Source: Takakia lepidozioides
Taxonomy: Eukaryota > Streptophyta > Takakiopsida > Takakiales > Takakiaceae
DNA length: 64,000 bases
Direction: 5' to 3'
NCBI GenBank assembly: GCA_030704615.1
Contig: CM060731.1
Location: forward strand, 15,810,001-15,874,000
Shown here in pieces: positions 11,728-23,410 of the stretch (positions within the stretch are counted from its first letter, which is position 1; every line of letters begins with the position of its first letter). Position numbers and translations under genes: made by a program. The notes under the pieces are model-generated. The model searched no databases. It saw only the letters and a list, made by a program, of their open reading frames with translations, and was not told the origin of the DNA.

Positions 11728-14700
11728 TCATTTGTCAACTTTACGGCCCTTATATCTTGCCTTTAGCACTTTTGCGAGTTCATCCAGGCCTCCAACATCC
11801 TTTAGCTCCTGTCCCATGGCACAAAAAGGACAAGTTACATTTGTTTCAACAAGACTGCAGATGAAATGAAAGATAAGCCTGAAACAAGAGAACTAAGGCC
11901 AGCTGCTTCTCAGTGGAAATATACACACCTTGGGGCCGAGAAAAAGGCCGTAAGGAATACCACCAAACAAATCAGCATGATGCAGCTGGATCACACACGA
12001 CACAGAGACCAGTTACCAAAGTGCATCACAACTAGACTGAAGCTAGCAACAAAAACCTTATATGCAGATTCAAAGTCCTTATCACTTGAAGAAGAGAAGG
12101 GCAGAGTGCCTTCTTTAGATCAACTGTCATAAATTCCAACCTCTTATCAAACAATACCGATGTTGCACCACTACTACAAACTCATGGTTTAAGAAGGTGA
12201 AAGCTGACAATAGAGTTCGTCTCAAACATACCTGGTGGGCAGCAGCTACCTTTTGGAGGTACGGAACATCTGCAATAGGCCCAACAGGGAATCGCCGGTG
12301 GACAAGGCCATCATGTACAAACATGTAGGCCATGCCAAACATGGTTATCCCTAATCCCTGCAAGCACAAAACACCTTCAGCCTCCAGATACCCTTCCATT
12401 CAGTAAATTACAGTGTTGAGCCTCGAATGTAAGAGTTATTTGAATGGCATGTACCAGCCCTCCTGGCTCGAGAGATTGGAAAGAGAAAGAGCAAGCAGAC
12501 CAGCACACATGAGGTATGGACAAATACTGCTCAAGGGAGACAGGCCCCACAAGATTGTTGATGTTAGCAACCTCACCCCTGAGTTGCCATATCAAAAGCA
12601 TCCCACGAAAGGAAATTGCATACAGCAACTAGAACATTCCATGAAAGCATGATGTTATATGGCACTGTAGTTAGCCACAAGCAGTGGTTACATTGGGCAG
12701 TCAGTCGAAAGTACATACGCATACAAGAATGTACCCATAACACATATTTGCCGTAGCCATGTGGCCATAGACCCAAATAGAGACAGAAATCAAGATTAAA
12801 ACTTGTAACCTCTAAAGCTCAACAAAAGAGATGGTCATGTCATAAAAGGCCATGCCAGACAGTACAAAAGAGATGTCGAAATACAATGTGGTACCGGCAA
12901 TGTTCGAGTGAGTGAAACAAGCAGAGTCTGAAGGGACCACCCAATGAAAGACACAAGTGCAAACAAGCGGGGGCTTGCAGAGAACATCCTGCTATGCTTT
13001 GTGTAGTTGTTTAATGAGAAAAGGTTAAGTGTTGACTCACCGCTCCAAAGCAAAGACCCGGTACAAAGCCACTGCTAAAAAATCCATATGCCATCAGAGC
13101 AATGGCAGGAACTGCATTAATGATGGCGAATATGTCATTGAGCTCAAAAGGCCCCTCCCGCGGCCGATGGTGTGACTGCAAGTCCAGACATCAGTTCGGT
13201 AAATTAGTTCCTGGATAACCCCCTGATCTTGTATGCTTTCCAACAAGAAGAAAAATATCTTGTGCCCATGAAAAATCCTATCCCAAGCAAAAATTTCAAT
13301 GGTGCCACATCCTGCTTCAATGTAGCCATTGTACAAAGATCTAACCTCATGCATCTTCCAAAGTGAGGCATGCCACAAAGCTTGATGTGCCCAGCGTGCC
13401 CAAAACTCCATGCCCACCTGACTCACAAGGAATTGCTGATGTCAGTGTCAATTTTCAGAGAGTCTAATTGTGTGTTTTACATCTGAGTTACAAAATACAC
13501 TCTAATGGAGTACATCATCCAAACGGCACTCTACTCACCAGGAAGCCTCAGCCCAGTAGACACACCAGAAGTCTCACAAAAATCACCCAAACAAAAATTT
13601 AGTGCATGTACAAGCAGCTCCCTTACGACCTTGACGTATACATCTTCTCAGGCATCTCAAAGCCAATGTGGGCTTGAGATCAGATTCCTCTTTCCTTCCA
13701 TGCAGTGCTTTCTGCCCGCCTTACATTATTGTGATTCTGACCAGTATAATCTGGTGCTTCACCAAGTCTGTTGCTAAGGACAGTGACCCTTGTTACCAGC
13801 ACTTCAAAACTCTGACAGAAAATCGGTACTTGACGGAGACAAATGGCTACAAATGTCATAAAAGTGAATTGGAATATGTACGATAGCAGTAGGTACAAAC
13901 AGAAGTGACTGTCATGTCCACAACACATGCTTTTGACTTACAGAAGCACCAATAGCCAATGAGAATGTTCCCAGCATCTCCGCATACGGCACCTCTCCAC
14001 TACCCTGCAAAGAGTTGAGGAGGAGTTAGCAAGGATGTGTGCTTCGAAAGTACAGATGGGAAAACCTCCCCCACAGTTCTTCGAGGCATTGACGCATCCG
14101 AGACACAACAGGAAGAGAACTCAAAACCCACGGCTGACAAATGGAGGTTATCCATGCTCATGGGTAAGGCTCACACTCATGAAATAGGACGGGAATCGAA
14201 ATTTGAGGTCAATCGCTGGAGCATACCACAGCTGAACTTTGCTCACGCGAGTGTCATTGTCAGAAAGATGTGGTAAGCAAAACATGTCCAAAGGTTCAGT
14301 CTATTCGAAGACCTCCTAGCATCTAGCAAAAGCAATCAGAAGTGCAATAGACAGGATTCAACCAACGTCAACTGACGCCTTCAGGCAACGTGCATGATGA
14401 AGCTAGCCACCCAAGCCCACACATAGTAAATTTTCCGTTCAAGCTCTTGTAAAGGGGCACTTATTGTAAAATCGTTTATCGGACTCCTGGGTCTTCTCTT
14501 GTACATTAGAAGCACACGGAGTGAAGGTGGGACGCGGAAGAAGAATGGACATTTGAGTAGTCAAGCGAACATTTAAATGTAGAGATGGGACCAATCACAC
14601 CACAGGACTCACTCTCTTAATCCCCTATAGACGGTTTATCTACAGGGAGAAGGAGCAAAAGCTCGATTTCACATAAGAGGCAAAAATAATGGAGAATGCC

Positions 14701-15220
14701 CCACCTGCATTTGCCACACAAAGCGGTAGTAAACAGCTCCAGCTGCGAGGGTTGTGAACCCAATGCTGGAGGCAATAGCCGCCAGTAAATAAGCTGACCG
14801 CTCCCATTTCCTCCTTTTCATCTTCTTCAGTCGTATTTGCGCAGACCCCGCCTCATCTACCTCTACTGCCGATACCATGGACGACGCAAACTGAAAGGCA
14901 GATGAGGAGGAGGAAGAACTAGGTTCAGCCTCGCCAGAATTGCTTGGTTCTACTCTAACTTCCACTTCTGCAGGTTTATCCGGCCCTTTACCCAACACCA
15001 TACACACAGAACCGCTCAGTCTCTTGCCCGTACTCCGAGCTGCCCGTGACCCAACTACAGTCGCTGTCCACAGCTTCTCTCTCCTTTGCAGCGACAACTT
15101 GGGAACGAGAACAAGCGGCATTGTCACATTCTGACGACCATGATCCGAGGGAGCTGCATTCGACCAAACGATCCACGCGGGAATTGCACTCTTCAGCCCA
15201 CAGCTACATCCCCCCACCAT
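11728..15220 (-). CDS. BCH: Beta-carotene 3-hydroxylase (non-heme di-iron), plastid
   Basis: Converts beta-carotene through beta-cryptoxanthin to zeaxanthin in plastid membranes. Exons on the minus strand: 15220-14705, 14004-13942, 13417-13346, 13175-13041, 12357-12232, 11985-11929 and 11808-11728; 349 residues, all joins in phase. The N-terminal ~110 residues are Ser/Arg-rich and look like a transit peptide. The conserved part starts at KKMKRRKWERSAYLLAAIAS and has two to four membrane segments. The di-iron histidines are visible: HQALWH (204-209), HESHH (216-220), HDGLVH (277-282) and HQLHH (303-307). The last exons carry LFGGIPYGLFLGPK and ELKDVGGLDELAKVL, as in plant BCH. The open frame extends upstream of 15220 without another ATG, so 15220 is chosen. 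It is intact and of usual length. Confidence 0.95.
12715..12775 (-). mobile_element. Short LINE 3'-end scrap in BCH intron 4
   Basis: About 60 bp matching the terminal segment of the dispersed LINE family (minus strand GGCCACATGGCTACGGCAAA ... GGGTACATTC). Only the extreme 3' end is present. Confidence 0.65.
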
Positions 15221-16060
15221 TTCTAATCCCCCGCCCCTTATCCTCCCTAAGCTATCGAGCCACAACCACCACCACCTCGTGGAGCCGATCAACCCAACCA
15301 CAACAGAGTTGCAACCCCTTCTCCTCCGCACACCAGACTCAGGAACAAAACACTCGATGCATGTCCACACAAGTGAGGGGACAGTGTGGAGCGAGAGGCT
15401 CCATAGAAGTAGAACAAGTAGAGCTCCAGTCCACAACAAAGTAACACGGGGGGCCTGAGCTTTCTCCCTCCCTCAAACGCGTGCAGCCTGTTTGCATCTG
15501 TTTGACCAACCTGCTCTCATTCCCTGGCGGCCTATCTAGCCAGCAGGAAAGCCCCTGCTGTTAGGCTTTCGCCACGTGGCCTTCTTAGCCTCGGCTACGC
15601 GGCCGTACCATCTACCTCCACATCCTCACCCCGAAGGGAACACAGCATTCATCCGAAGGTCAGATGGAAACAGTTGAGAATGGATGAGAGATGACCCCAA
15701 TCCTTGGTCCAATGCGGAGCGCATCTGTGGACGATGGGGGCACATCTCGGCCAATCATCCGTGCCACATGATCCACAGCTTGTCCTTAAAAATGAATACA
15801 AACTTTTGGGTACTTTGTTGTTGTATTTGTTTTGTTTTATGCTAATATACCTTAACCTAATGCCAAACTTACCAGTGCCTGGGTGGGATGCTTGTGCAAG
15901 TTGCAGTTGTTGGCGATTCCGAGGGCCAATTTTCGCATTTTCACAGCCGCTTGTGTAGCGAAAGTTGCAGCCACGGATGGCTTACGGAGTGCAAGGGTTG
16001 GTATGGGGTGAGCACAACGGGAGGATGCTCGCGTGAGGACAACCCAAGGTAATGGGGGTT
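15221..16060. other. Intergenic, promoter side of BCH
   Basis: Nothing beyond the likely BCH leader (C/A-rich, 15221-15440) could be supported. No second gene is visible on the opposite strand. Confidence 0.5.
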
Positions 16061-16129
16061 TCATTTTTTTATTTTATTTTTAAAGAAAGGGGATGGAGGC
16101 CCTTTTAATTAATTTAATAATAGAAATAT

Positions 16130-16345
16130 TTGAATATAGCGATCGCCGTTTGGCGGTCTCTTATTTAATAGATTTTAAAAAATGCAGCGACCTTCTTTTT
16201 TTAATAAAAACTATAGCGACCGCCATTTGGCGGCGGTCATTTTTTTTTTTTTTTGAATCTTAAATAGGTGATCGCCGTTTGGCGGTTGCTTATTTAATAT
16301 ATTCTTAAATAATGCAACGACCGTTGCTCTTATTTGTAATCAATT
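16130..16345. repeat. Tandem hairpin repeats with GCGACCGCC arms
   Basis: Three related hairpin units lie at about 16138-16160 (GCGATCGCCGTTTGGCGGTC), 16216-16240 (GCGACCGCCATTTGGCGG followed by CGGTC) and 16266-16290 (GGTGATCGCCGTTTGGCGGT). They are separated by A/T-rich spacers that are themselves similar (TTATTTAATA then AATGCA(A/G)CGACC). A further GACCGCC motif lies at about 17431. The layout resembles the subterminal repeats of a DNA transposon, but no terminal repeats or target duplication could be fixed. Confidence 0.6.
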
Positions 16346-16509
16346 ATTTCTGGTGGAACTGCATGGACAACTTGTGGTAACTCTGTGACAAGCCGATCAT
16401 ATGGCTGTGATGGCTGTGATAGTGAAGTAACTTCCTCTTCCCTCTCTGAAGGTCCCGCTTCTAATAATAGCAGTTCTCTATGCTGCTGTGCCCCTTCCTG
16501 CATAAGAGC

Positions 16510-16956
16510 TTAGGAAACATTATCATGCGGTTTCCGTGAAGCCAGTGGATCCGCCACTACAATCTTTCCCCGCCTCGGTCTCTTAGTCTGGGGTTGCCCT
16601 GCCAGTCCACCCTCACTGTGTGAAGAGCCTTGCTCTTCCATTGCAGTGGTTTCAATCTCAAACACTCCCATCTCCTTTCTTTCTCGAGCATCAAGTATGC
16701 CAGAATCAAGAATTATTTGAGCAATGATTGGGCCAGACACTATGATAGGAGACTTTGCGGCAGTGCCCTGTAATCTTTTCATCTCCTCTACCAGTGCGTT
16801 GTACATTATGTCCGCCCATTCTACCTCTTCTCCTCTCAGGGCTTTGAGTATTTTCTCTGTGAAGGATCTGCTCAAATACTGTTGGTTCTGTTTCATGGCA
16901 AACAGAACGGTAAATACCTGGCCTACCTCCCTTAGGTGGCTAGGCTTCCATTTCAA
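16510..16956 (-). other. Coding-like stretch, possibly from a transposon (unrecognised)
   Basis: An open stretch of about 148 codons on the minus strand without an ATG at its head; a stop lies just upstream, next to a possible acceptor (CACACCGTAG). The composition is protein-like: an alpha-helical part (VFTVLFAMKQNQQYLSRSF, EWADIMYNALVEEMKRL), a Ser/Gly linker and a basic PQTKRPRRGK motif that could be a nuclear signal. I recognise no family. Its position just beyond the hairpin repeats at 16130-16345 suggests a mobile element, but this is inference. Confidence 0.35.
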
Positions 16957-17570
16957 TGACTACGGTGTGTGTGCTTTATGGCGTAATCTGAGGGTTTAAT
17001 TTTTTCCCTCCCAATAATTCATCTTGTAAGGGCATCGCCCACCAAAAAAATCTCATAATAAAGTTAACTAAGGCTCTCCCCTGTTAACCCAAAAAAAATT
17101 AAAAAAAATGTGTAACTCTGATAACTTTAAAAACACACATACTCTGATCTGTCGACTGAGGGGAGGAAAGCATAGGGGATTGTACATATGTGCAGCTATT
17201 CCCAGAACTATATAACAAAGGGGGAGGAAGCTGCTCCAAGATTTCCACAACTCCTGGGGCAAAGGCAACATGCTCGGAACCCATCTTCCCCACCTACATT
17301 TTCGCTGGCGGGACTCCATCCCCTCACAATGGAAAGTCCCCTAGTGAAGGGGACAATGGAGATTTCCACAAACGTCACAAAAGGGCTAGGGATACAACTA
17401 AGCGCCGCTTCATGATTTTTAAAAAAAAACGACCGCCACACCCCATCTTGCGAGCTTGATGAGCTAAGCTTCTTTTATGTGATGATGCTACATTTTGTTC
17501 AAGAAGTCGGCCTTGTTGTAGACGTGGTTATGAAACTAGATGGATTGAATGATTAGCGGAAATTGAGCTA
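16957..17570. other. Non-coding, no gene seen
   Basis: A/T-rich at 17040-17140, then mixed sequence. GACCGCC recurs at about 17431 after a poly(A) run. No supported exon. Confidence 0.4.
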
Positions 17571-17719
17571 ACTACTTGACGTGTTTCCAGTTGACATCCC
17601 TGTCAAACTCCGGCGAGGCGGTGGATGGTACCACGGACGTCCCTCCAGGCCCTTGGAGGCAGCTTGTTCCAGTCGTAGTGATCAAGGGAGGCGCTGTTGC
17701 AAATAATCCCATTCCTCCC

Positions 17720-17840
17720 CCGAGCGACGCTACGGCGTGAGCAGTGAGCGCACGCTCACGCGGGGCTGATGTGGCGTGAGGCCACGTCAGCGTGAGCGGA
17801 TGCCATGTCAGCGCGAACGAAGGCCATGTCAGCAAATGCC
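17720..17840. repeat. Short minisatellite, GCCA(C/T)GTCAGC units
   Basis: Three imperfect ~20-bp units share GGCCACGTCAGC, GCCATGTCAGC and GCCATGTCAGC, preceded by an inverted GTGAGCG/CGCTCAC pair at about 17743-17760. A similar CGCTCACGTGAGC palindrome is at about 18587. No coding function is visible. Confidence 0.6.
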
Positions 17841-18039
17841 ATAGGACGGGCGGTCGAAGAAGGAATACCTATTCCCGCTGGACCTATAACCATGGGAATA
17901 GGCATGTAAAGTATGATGAAATTAGACCCATTATGAAAAAAGAGCACATGGCTTCAATGAATAGGTAAGACTGTCAAGTGCTGACCTATGATGCATATTG
18001 CAAACAAGACAACTCCATTTTCAGCGACAATTGCCAATA

Positions 18040-18390
18040 AAAAACAAAAACAATATCCCTAAATAAACCAAAAAACCCCCAAAAAAGAAAAAAGAAAAAC
18101 GCCTAAAAAGAGGTGTGCGAAAAAAGAAAATCCTGAAGGGGTGTGCGGCACCGCACACCTCTTTCAGTGGCACCGCACACAAAAAAAAAACCCTAAGAAA
18201 ACCCTAAAAACCCTTTTTAAAAAAAACCTAAAAAGCCCTTAAAACCAAAAAACCAAAAAAAAAATCCCCTGAAAGTGGTGTGCGGCACCGCACACCACTT
18301 TCAATGGCATCTACGGGGAAAATAAAAACCCCCTAAGAACCCCCTAAGAAAACCCTAAAAACCCTAAAAAAACCCTAATTAATCATCTAC
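18040..18390. repeat. A/C-rich DNA with telomere-like motifs and two long palindromes
   Basis: A/C-rich DNA with many degenerate AAACCCTA motifs, the plant telomere unit. Embedded are two related palindromes: an imperfect one at about 18133-18167, and a perfect one at 18270-18303 with 16-bp arms (TGAAAGTGGTGTGCGG) around a CA centre. The half-motif GGCACCGCACAC occurs once more at 18169-18180. If transcribed, these would fold to strong hairpins. Confidence 0.75.
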
Positions 18391-18839
18391 TATACCACCT
18401 TCCCCTTAATTACTAATCTTCATTGTGCCCATTGTCAATATCGCAGCAATCGATTGGATCCTTGGCAACTGTGCTCTTCATATAATCTTGTCAATGGCAT
18501 GCCTACAGGGACATCATGCCCACGGTTTAGGTGCCATCCGCGGAATTGTGTACAGTATTTTTTTGCAAAATCTTGGGGCAGCATCGCTCACGTGAGCATA
18601 GGCTGACCGCTCACGATCTAGCATCCATCCCCTCCCCCAGGTCGCTGCAAAGGTAGAGTGGAGCTAGCTCGCTTGTTGGTCTGTTCTGGCTTTTTTGATA
18701 TCTGCACAGAGTTTTTTCCAAGTTTTTTCGTGGCCTCAATTTGAATGTCAAGGTAGAGTATTTTTGCGAGGACAGTGGAAGTCATAGCAGTTTTTGTAGA
18801 GACAGTAATTTTGTCACACCTTACTTTCCACAGGTGCTA
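18391..18839. other. Non-coding, no gene seen
   Basis: Mixed sequence between the palindrome block and the LINE. Only a CGCTCACGTGAGC palindrome near 18587 stands out. Confidence 0.4.
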
Positions 18840-20416
18840 GAGGGTGACGCTTCTAAGAGTGTCAAAGACTGCACAGTGTTGGGCTTTTGTCTTAATTGTC
18901 TGGTCATAGTTCAACAGAATGGCAGTAGGGGTGAGGTGCGCGCATGTACTGGCTCCATGTCTAGTAGAATACAATGACCAGGGGCCAAAGTGCCGATGGT
19001 GCGTGACAATGGAGCAAGCAGGGGGCGAAATTGCCATTGCCATTCCTTGGGGTCAAGTCCAGGTCAGGGAGGGGTCTCCCGCATATCCAAATAAAGGTGT
19101 GATTGGCAAGCCAGTTGCGCAACGATGTGGTGAGCAGCGGGAGGGGGTTCATCTCCTTGGCGGGGAATGACCACCAGCAAACCCTAATGGGAGTGCGGGT
19201 GAAGCGTGGGATGGAGAGGGGGAGGTAGTTTTGAAGGGTAAGCCTCATTGTGTTTGTGTCACAGTGAAACTGATACCCCTTGTAAAGGTGGGTGTTTGTT
19301 TCAGTAACAAACATAATGGTGATTGTTAATAATTCCCAATGTCCAGAAGTTGGCATTGGGTGTTGCTAGGCCTGCCGTCAGCTTGGGCAACCATAGTGTA
19401 GATGCTGATTGGACTATGGTATCGTAGGATGGCGAGGCTCTGGTTTTACCTACTGTAGCTTCAATATGGTCCTTTGGGAGGAAGGCACCATTACACCAGA
19501 TGTCTTTGACCTGACGGATGCCTCTGACCTCCCAAGCAGACCATGCATTTCCTGGATTGGTTTTTTTGCTCTAGGGTGGGCGGGTTGGTATTGAGGAAAA
19601 GGAATTGGCGGAGTGTTTCTTCATAGGTGTCGGGGTTTGATTTTGTTAGATAGGGTCTGAGTTTGGACCAAGCCTGCCAGATTGATGCCCACAGGGAAGA
19701 GCCTACTGTTTTATGCTTGAAACCATTAACTATCCATCTGAAGGAGGGGTACCAGGGGACCATTTCAGGGGCGATTTGAGGGCTATGTTGTCACAAACCA
19801 CGTGTTTCCAGGCCCCTCCTTCTGGACCCAGGAACCTCGGGATCCACTTTGCGAGAGAGCCGTGATCTGAGTTTCCGGATCTATGATGCCCAGGCCTCAT
19901 TTCTTCTTTGGTAAGCAGATTTGTTTCCACGAAACCCGAGGCCTTTTCTTTTCTGAGGGGTGCCTTGCTCCCCAAACAAAGTTGCGAAGAAGCTTTTTCA
20001 TTTCCTTGATTTGTGAAGTCTTTGGTTTCCAGGCTGAGGCAAAGAACCATTGTCCAACGGATAGGACTTGGTTGGCTGCCAGGACCTTCGGGCTATGGTT
20101 GACAAGTGATGGGAGCCCCAGTAGGCCAGCTTAGTTCTAAATTTGGCTTGCGTTGCTGCAAAAATATGCTGATCCGAGAGGTTGATGCCATAAGTGTAAC
20201 TGAGTAGGGTAGTTGACTAGCCTGGTTTCAGCCACCTGAGACCTTTGTCTTGTCCCCATAATGGATCTGTTCCCAGAGGTGAGGCTGAGGTTCCTCCAAC
20301 TAGCAGGGCACATGTTTTACTCCAGTTTACTCTGAAACCATAGGCCTGGCAAAATGCTTGAAGCGAGCTGCTGGCATTATCGAGGTTGGTTTGCGTGGCC
20401 TACAAGGCCAGGAAAG

Positions 20417-21928
20417 TGTCGTCCACAAACATTGACTCCTTGATTTGTTGTGGCTGTCAGGAAAGGGGAGAGGGGACAACCCTAGCGGACGGATCGGAGA
20501 AGGGGAAAGGATTTGGAGGGCATTTAGGAGTGCTATGCCCGATGATCCTAGTAATAGTGTTTGGACCTGTGAGCAGAATGCCTTGGGGATACCAATACGA
20601 TGGAGGGCCCCAAGAAGAAAAGACCACTCAACCTTGTCGAATGTCTTCTCGAAGTCGAGGAGGAGCATAGCGATAGCCTGGTTCGTGTTTTTGGCAAAGA
20701 TTGGAATCTCCTGGGCCAAGAGCAAATTGTCCAGAATGTACCTTCCCTTAATGAAGCCCGTCTGGCTAGGGCGAATGATAGCTGGTAGGTGGCCCGGTTG
20801 CAGGCAGATTGCCAAAGCTTTGGCGATGATCTTGTAAGCCACATTTAGTAGGGTTATTGGTCTGTAATTTCCAATGTTGGTTCTGTCTCCCTTCTTTAAA
20901 AGGAGGATGATGACTCCCTGCGACAGGTGGGTTGGCATATTCCGAGTTTGAAAGATATGGTTAGCCTGCATTTCTACAAAGTCATGAGAGATATCTGTCC
21001 ACATGGTTTTGTAGAATTCTACCGGGATTCCATCCAAGCCCGGAGTTTCCCATTCTGAAGCTTGTCCAGGGCATCCTGAAGTTCCATGTCCGTAAATCCC
21101 CCCTCTAGCGAAGATGCTGCTGAGGGGTGGAGCAATCTTGGAGTGTGTTCCAGGCAGTACCGGACCTGTGTTGGTCGTCCACAAACATTGACTCCTTGAT
21201 TTGTTGTGGCTGTCAGGAAAGGGGAGAGGGGACAACCCTAGCGGACGGATCGGAGAAGGGGAAAGGATTTGGAGGGCATTTAGGAGTGCTATGCCCGATG
21301 ATCCTAGTAATAGTGTTTGGACCTGTGAGCAGAATGCCTTGGGGATACCAATACGATGGAGGGCCCCAAGAAGAAAAGACCACTCAACCTTGTCGAATGT
21401 CTTCTCGAAGTCGAGGAGGAGCATAGCGATAGCCTGGTTCGTGTTTTTGGCAAAGATTGGAATCTCCTGGGCCAAGAGCAAATTGTCCAGAATGTACCTT
21501 CCCTTAATGAAGCCCGTCTGGCTAGGGCGAATGATAGCTGGTAGGTGGCCCGGTTGCAGGCGGATTGCCAAAGCTTTGGCGATGATCTTGTAAGCCACAT
21601 TTAGTAGGGTTATTGGTCTGTAATTTCCAATGTTGGTTCTGTCTCCCTTCTTTAAAAGGAGGATGATGACTCCCTGCGACAGGTGGGTTGGCATATTCCG
21701 AGTTTGAAAGATATGGTTAGCCTGCATTTCTACAAAGTCATGAGAGATATCTGTCCACATGGTTTTGTAGAATTCTACCGGGATTCCATCCAAGCCCGGA
21801 GTTTCCCATTCTGAAGCTTGTCCAGGGCATCCTGAAGTTCCATGTCCGTAAATCCCCCCTCTAGCGAAGATGCTGTTGAGGGGTGGAGCAATCTTGGAGT
21901 GTGTTCCAGGCAGTACCGGACCTGTGTT
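20417..21928. repeat. 756-bp tandem duplication inside the LINE reverse transcriptase
   Basis: The segment 20417-21172 is repeated directly at 21173-21928. I see only two base differences (20813 A versus 21569 G in GCAGATTGCC/GCGGATTGCC; 21121 C versus 21877 T in GATGCTG(C/T)TGAG). The period is 252 codons, so the duplication keeps frame and yields a 488-codon open stretch with two copies of the fingers/palm region. It joins TGTTGG to TCGTCC at the repeat boundary. Confidence 0.9.
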
Positions 21929-22463
21929 GGGGTTAGGGGGGAGAGGCTTGTGTCACTGTGGAACTGGGCCCTGAAGTGGCTGGCAGACATTACTGCTAGT
22001 TCTTTAGGAGTAGTCGCGGAGATGCCTGAGATTGGATCCTTGAACTCGCAATTGAGTGGCCGGCCACTCTTTTCTGCCTGGCCTTATCAAAAAAATACTT
22101 GGTCATCTTTTCGCCTTTAGTGGACCAATTTATACCAGCCTGAAGCCTAAGTTTCTCTTCCTTGAGTGTTTGGAAGAGTTCCATATGTTTTTTTGCTTCC
22201 AGGTAAGTCTGGTATGTGGCCTCATCGCACCTAGAGGATTCCATCCTGGCTTGGCATACTTTAAGGCATTTCATTAGGGTATCGAACTTTCTTTTCCTGG
22301 CCTCCGAGATTTCTTTGCTAAGCGCTTTACTAGCAGCACCAACTGCCTTCAGTTTGACAAGGAAGCGATCTGAGGGATTAAAAGTATTCCCAGCCTTCGC
22401 CCACGCCAGGGAGAGTCCCCATTTGAAGGCTGGGATGGCTAGGAGGGAAGCATTCATCCTATA

Positions 22464-22528
22464 GAGAGAGAGAGAGAGAGAGAGATGACTCCGGCCGAAG
22501 CGGGCGTAACTAAGAGCCACTTCGCCTT
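22464..22528 (+). mobile_element. Short retroposon-like unit nested in the LINE, 11-bp target duplication
   Basis: A 65-bp unit starting with (GA)n, then ACTCCGGCCGAAGCGGGCGT, AACTAAGAGCC and ACTTCGCC. It is flanked by TTCATCCTATA at 22453-22463 and again at 22529-22539. It interrupts the LINE between endonuclease and reverse transcriptase. Related units lie at 24995, 38271, 38369 and 63644. Confidence 0.7.
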
Positions 22529-23339
22529 TTCATCCTATATATACCTTTGCCTCTAACCTGACTATTCGGAATTGAGATGGTGGCTGAAACCTGGGCATGG
22601 TCAAAACCTACCGCCCGATGGGTTCCTGGGGTAGACGGGCAGTCCACTGGATGATGTTTAATGAGGCGTAGATCCTGTCAAGTCTTGCCATGTGAGGATG
22701 GGCTAACTCTCTACCATTTGTCCAGGTAAAGAATGGCTGATTTGTGATACTCGATTGCTGGTGGATCCAGTCAGTCTCAATGAGATAATTGTGGTTTTGG
22801 GCCAGTTGTAACCATCTATCGACATCCTCAGTGGCTGATCCTGCTAAACATGAGCCTCTTCTATCTGTAGGTTGTTCCACCATGTTAAAGTCCCCCGCTA
22901 TGATCCACTGGTTTATACCCTGTTGGTCCCTCATTTTGGAGTCAACTAGCTCCGACCAGAATGCCACTCTTTTGAAGGGGCAATTGGGGGCATAGATATT
23001 AAGTTTCCAAGATTGTTTGGCAAGGAGAGGGAGCAGAACTGAGCTCTACCAGGGGCCCGGGCTCCTCGATGTCAACATTTCCTTGTGAATACCTCTTGGG
23101 TGCAGTTCCGGTTTAAGGCCTACTCCCTGAGTGCTGGGTTGATTTCCCTGCCTTTGCTCTATGCAAATTTTCTCTTTTCCCTTGCAAGCTGCTTCCATTG
23201 GGTGCATCTTCCCAGCTTCGAGATACATCGGATCTGTCAAATGGCCCTGAATCTTTGTCCCTCTTGGTGTTGGGCCCTTCCTCCTCCACTGTGGGTTGGT
23301 TGGCGGTGGTGGCCCAATTTTCCCTCCCATCCCTAGGGA

Positions 23340-23410
23340 TCTTTTCCTCTTACCTGATGGGGCAATCTGTTTTGATGTGTCCTGTTTCACCGCAGTTTAA
23401 AGCACGCCGA
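23340..23410 (-). pseudogene. Frameshifted CCHC zinc knuckle of the LINE ORF1
   Basis: The minus strand reads NCGETGHIKTDCPIR. The expected first cysteine lies one frame away: TGCTTTAAACTGC has one base too many for Cys-Phe-Asn-Cys. The knuckle is recognisable but broken by a single-base insertion. Confidence 0.65.

Noticed and set aside
20327-21793. 488-codon reverse transcriptase frame as an intact gene
   Set aside because: Length comes from a tandem duplication; conserved blocks are interrupted by a frameshift (QGCPLSP region) and flanking parts have stops. It is a dead LINE.
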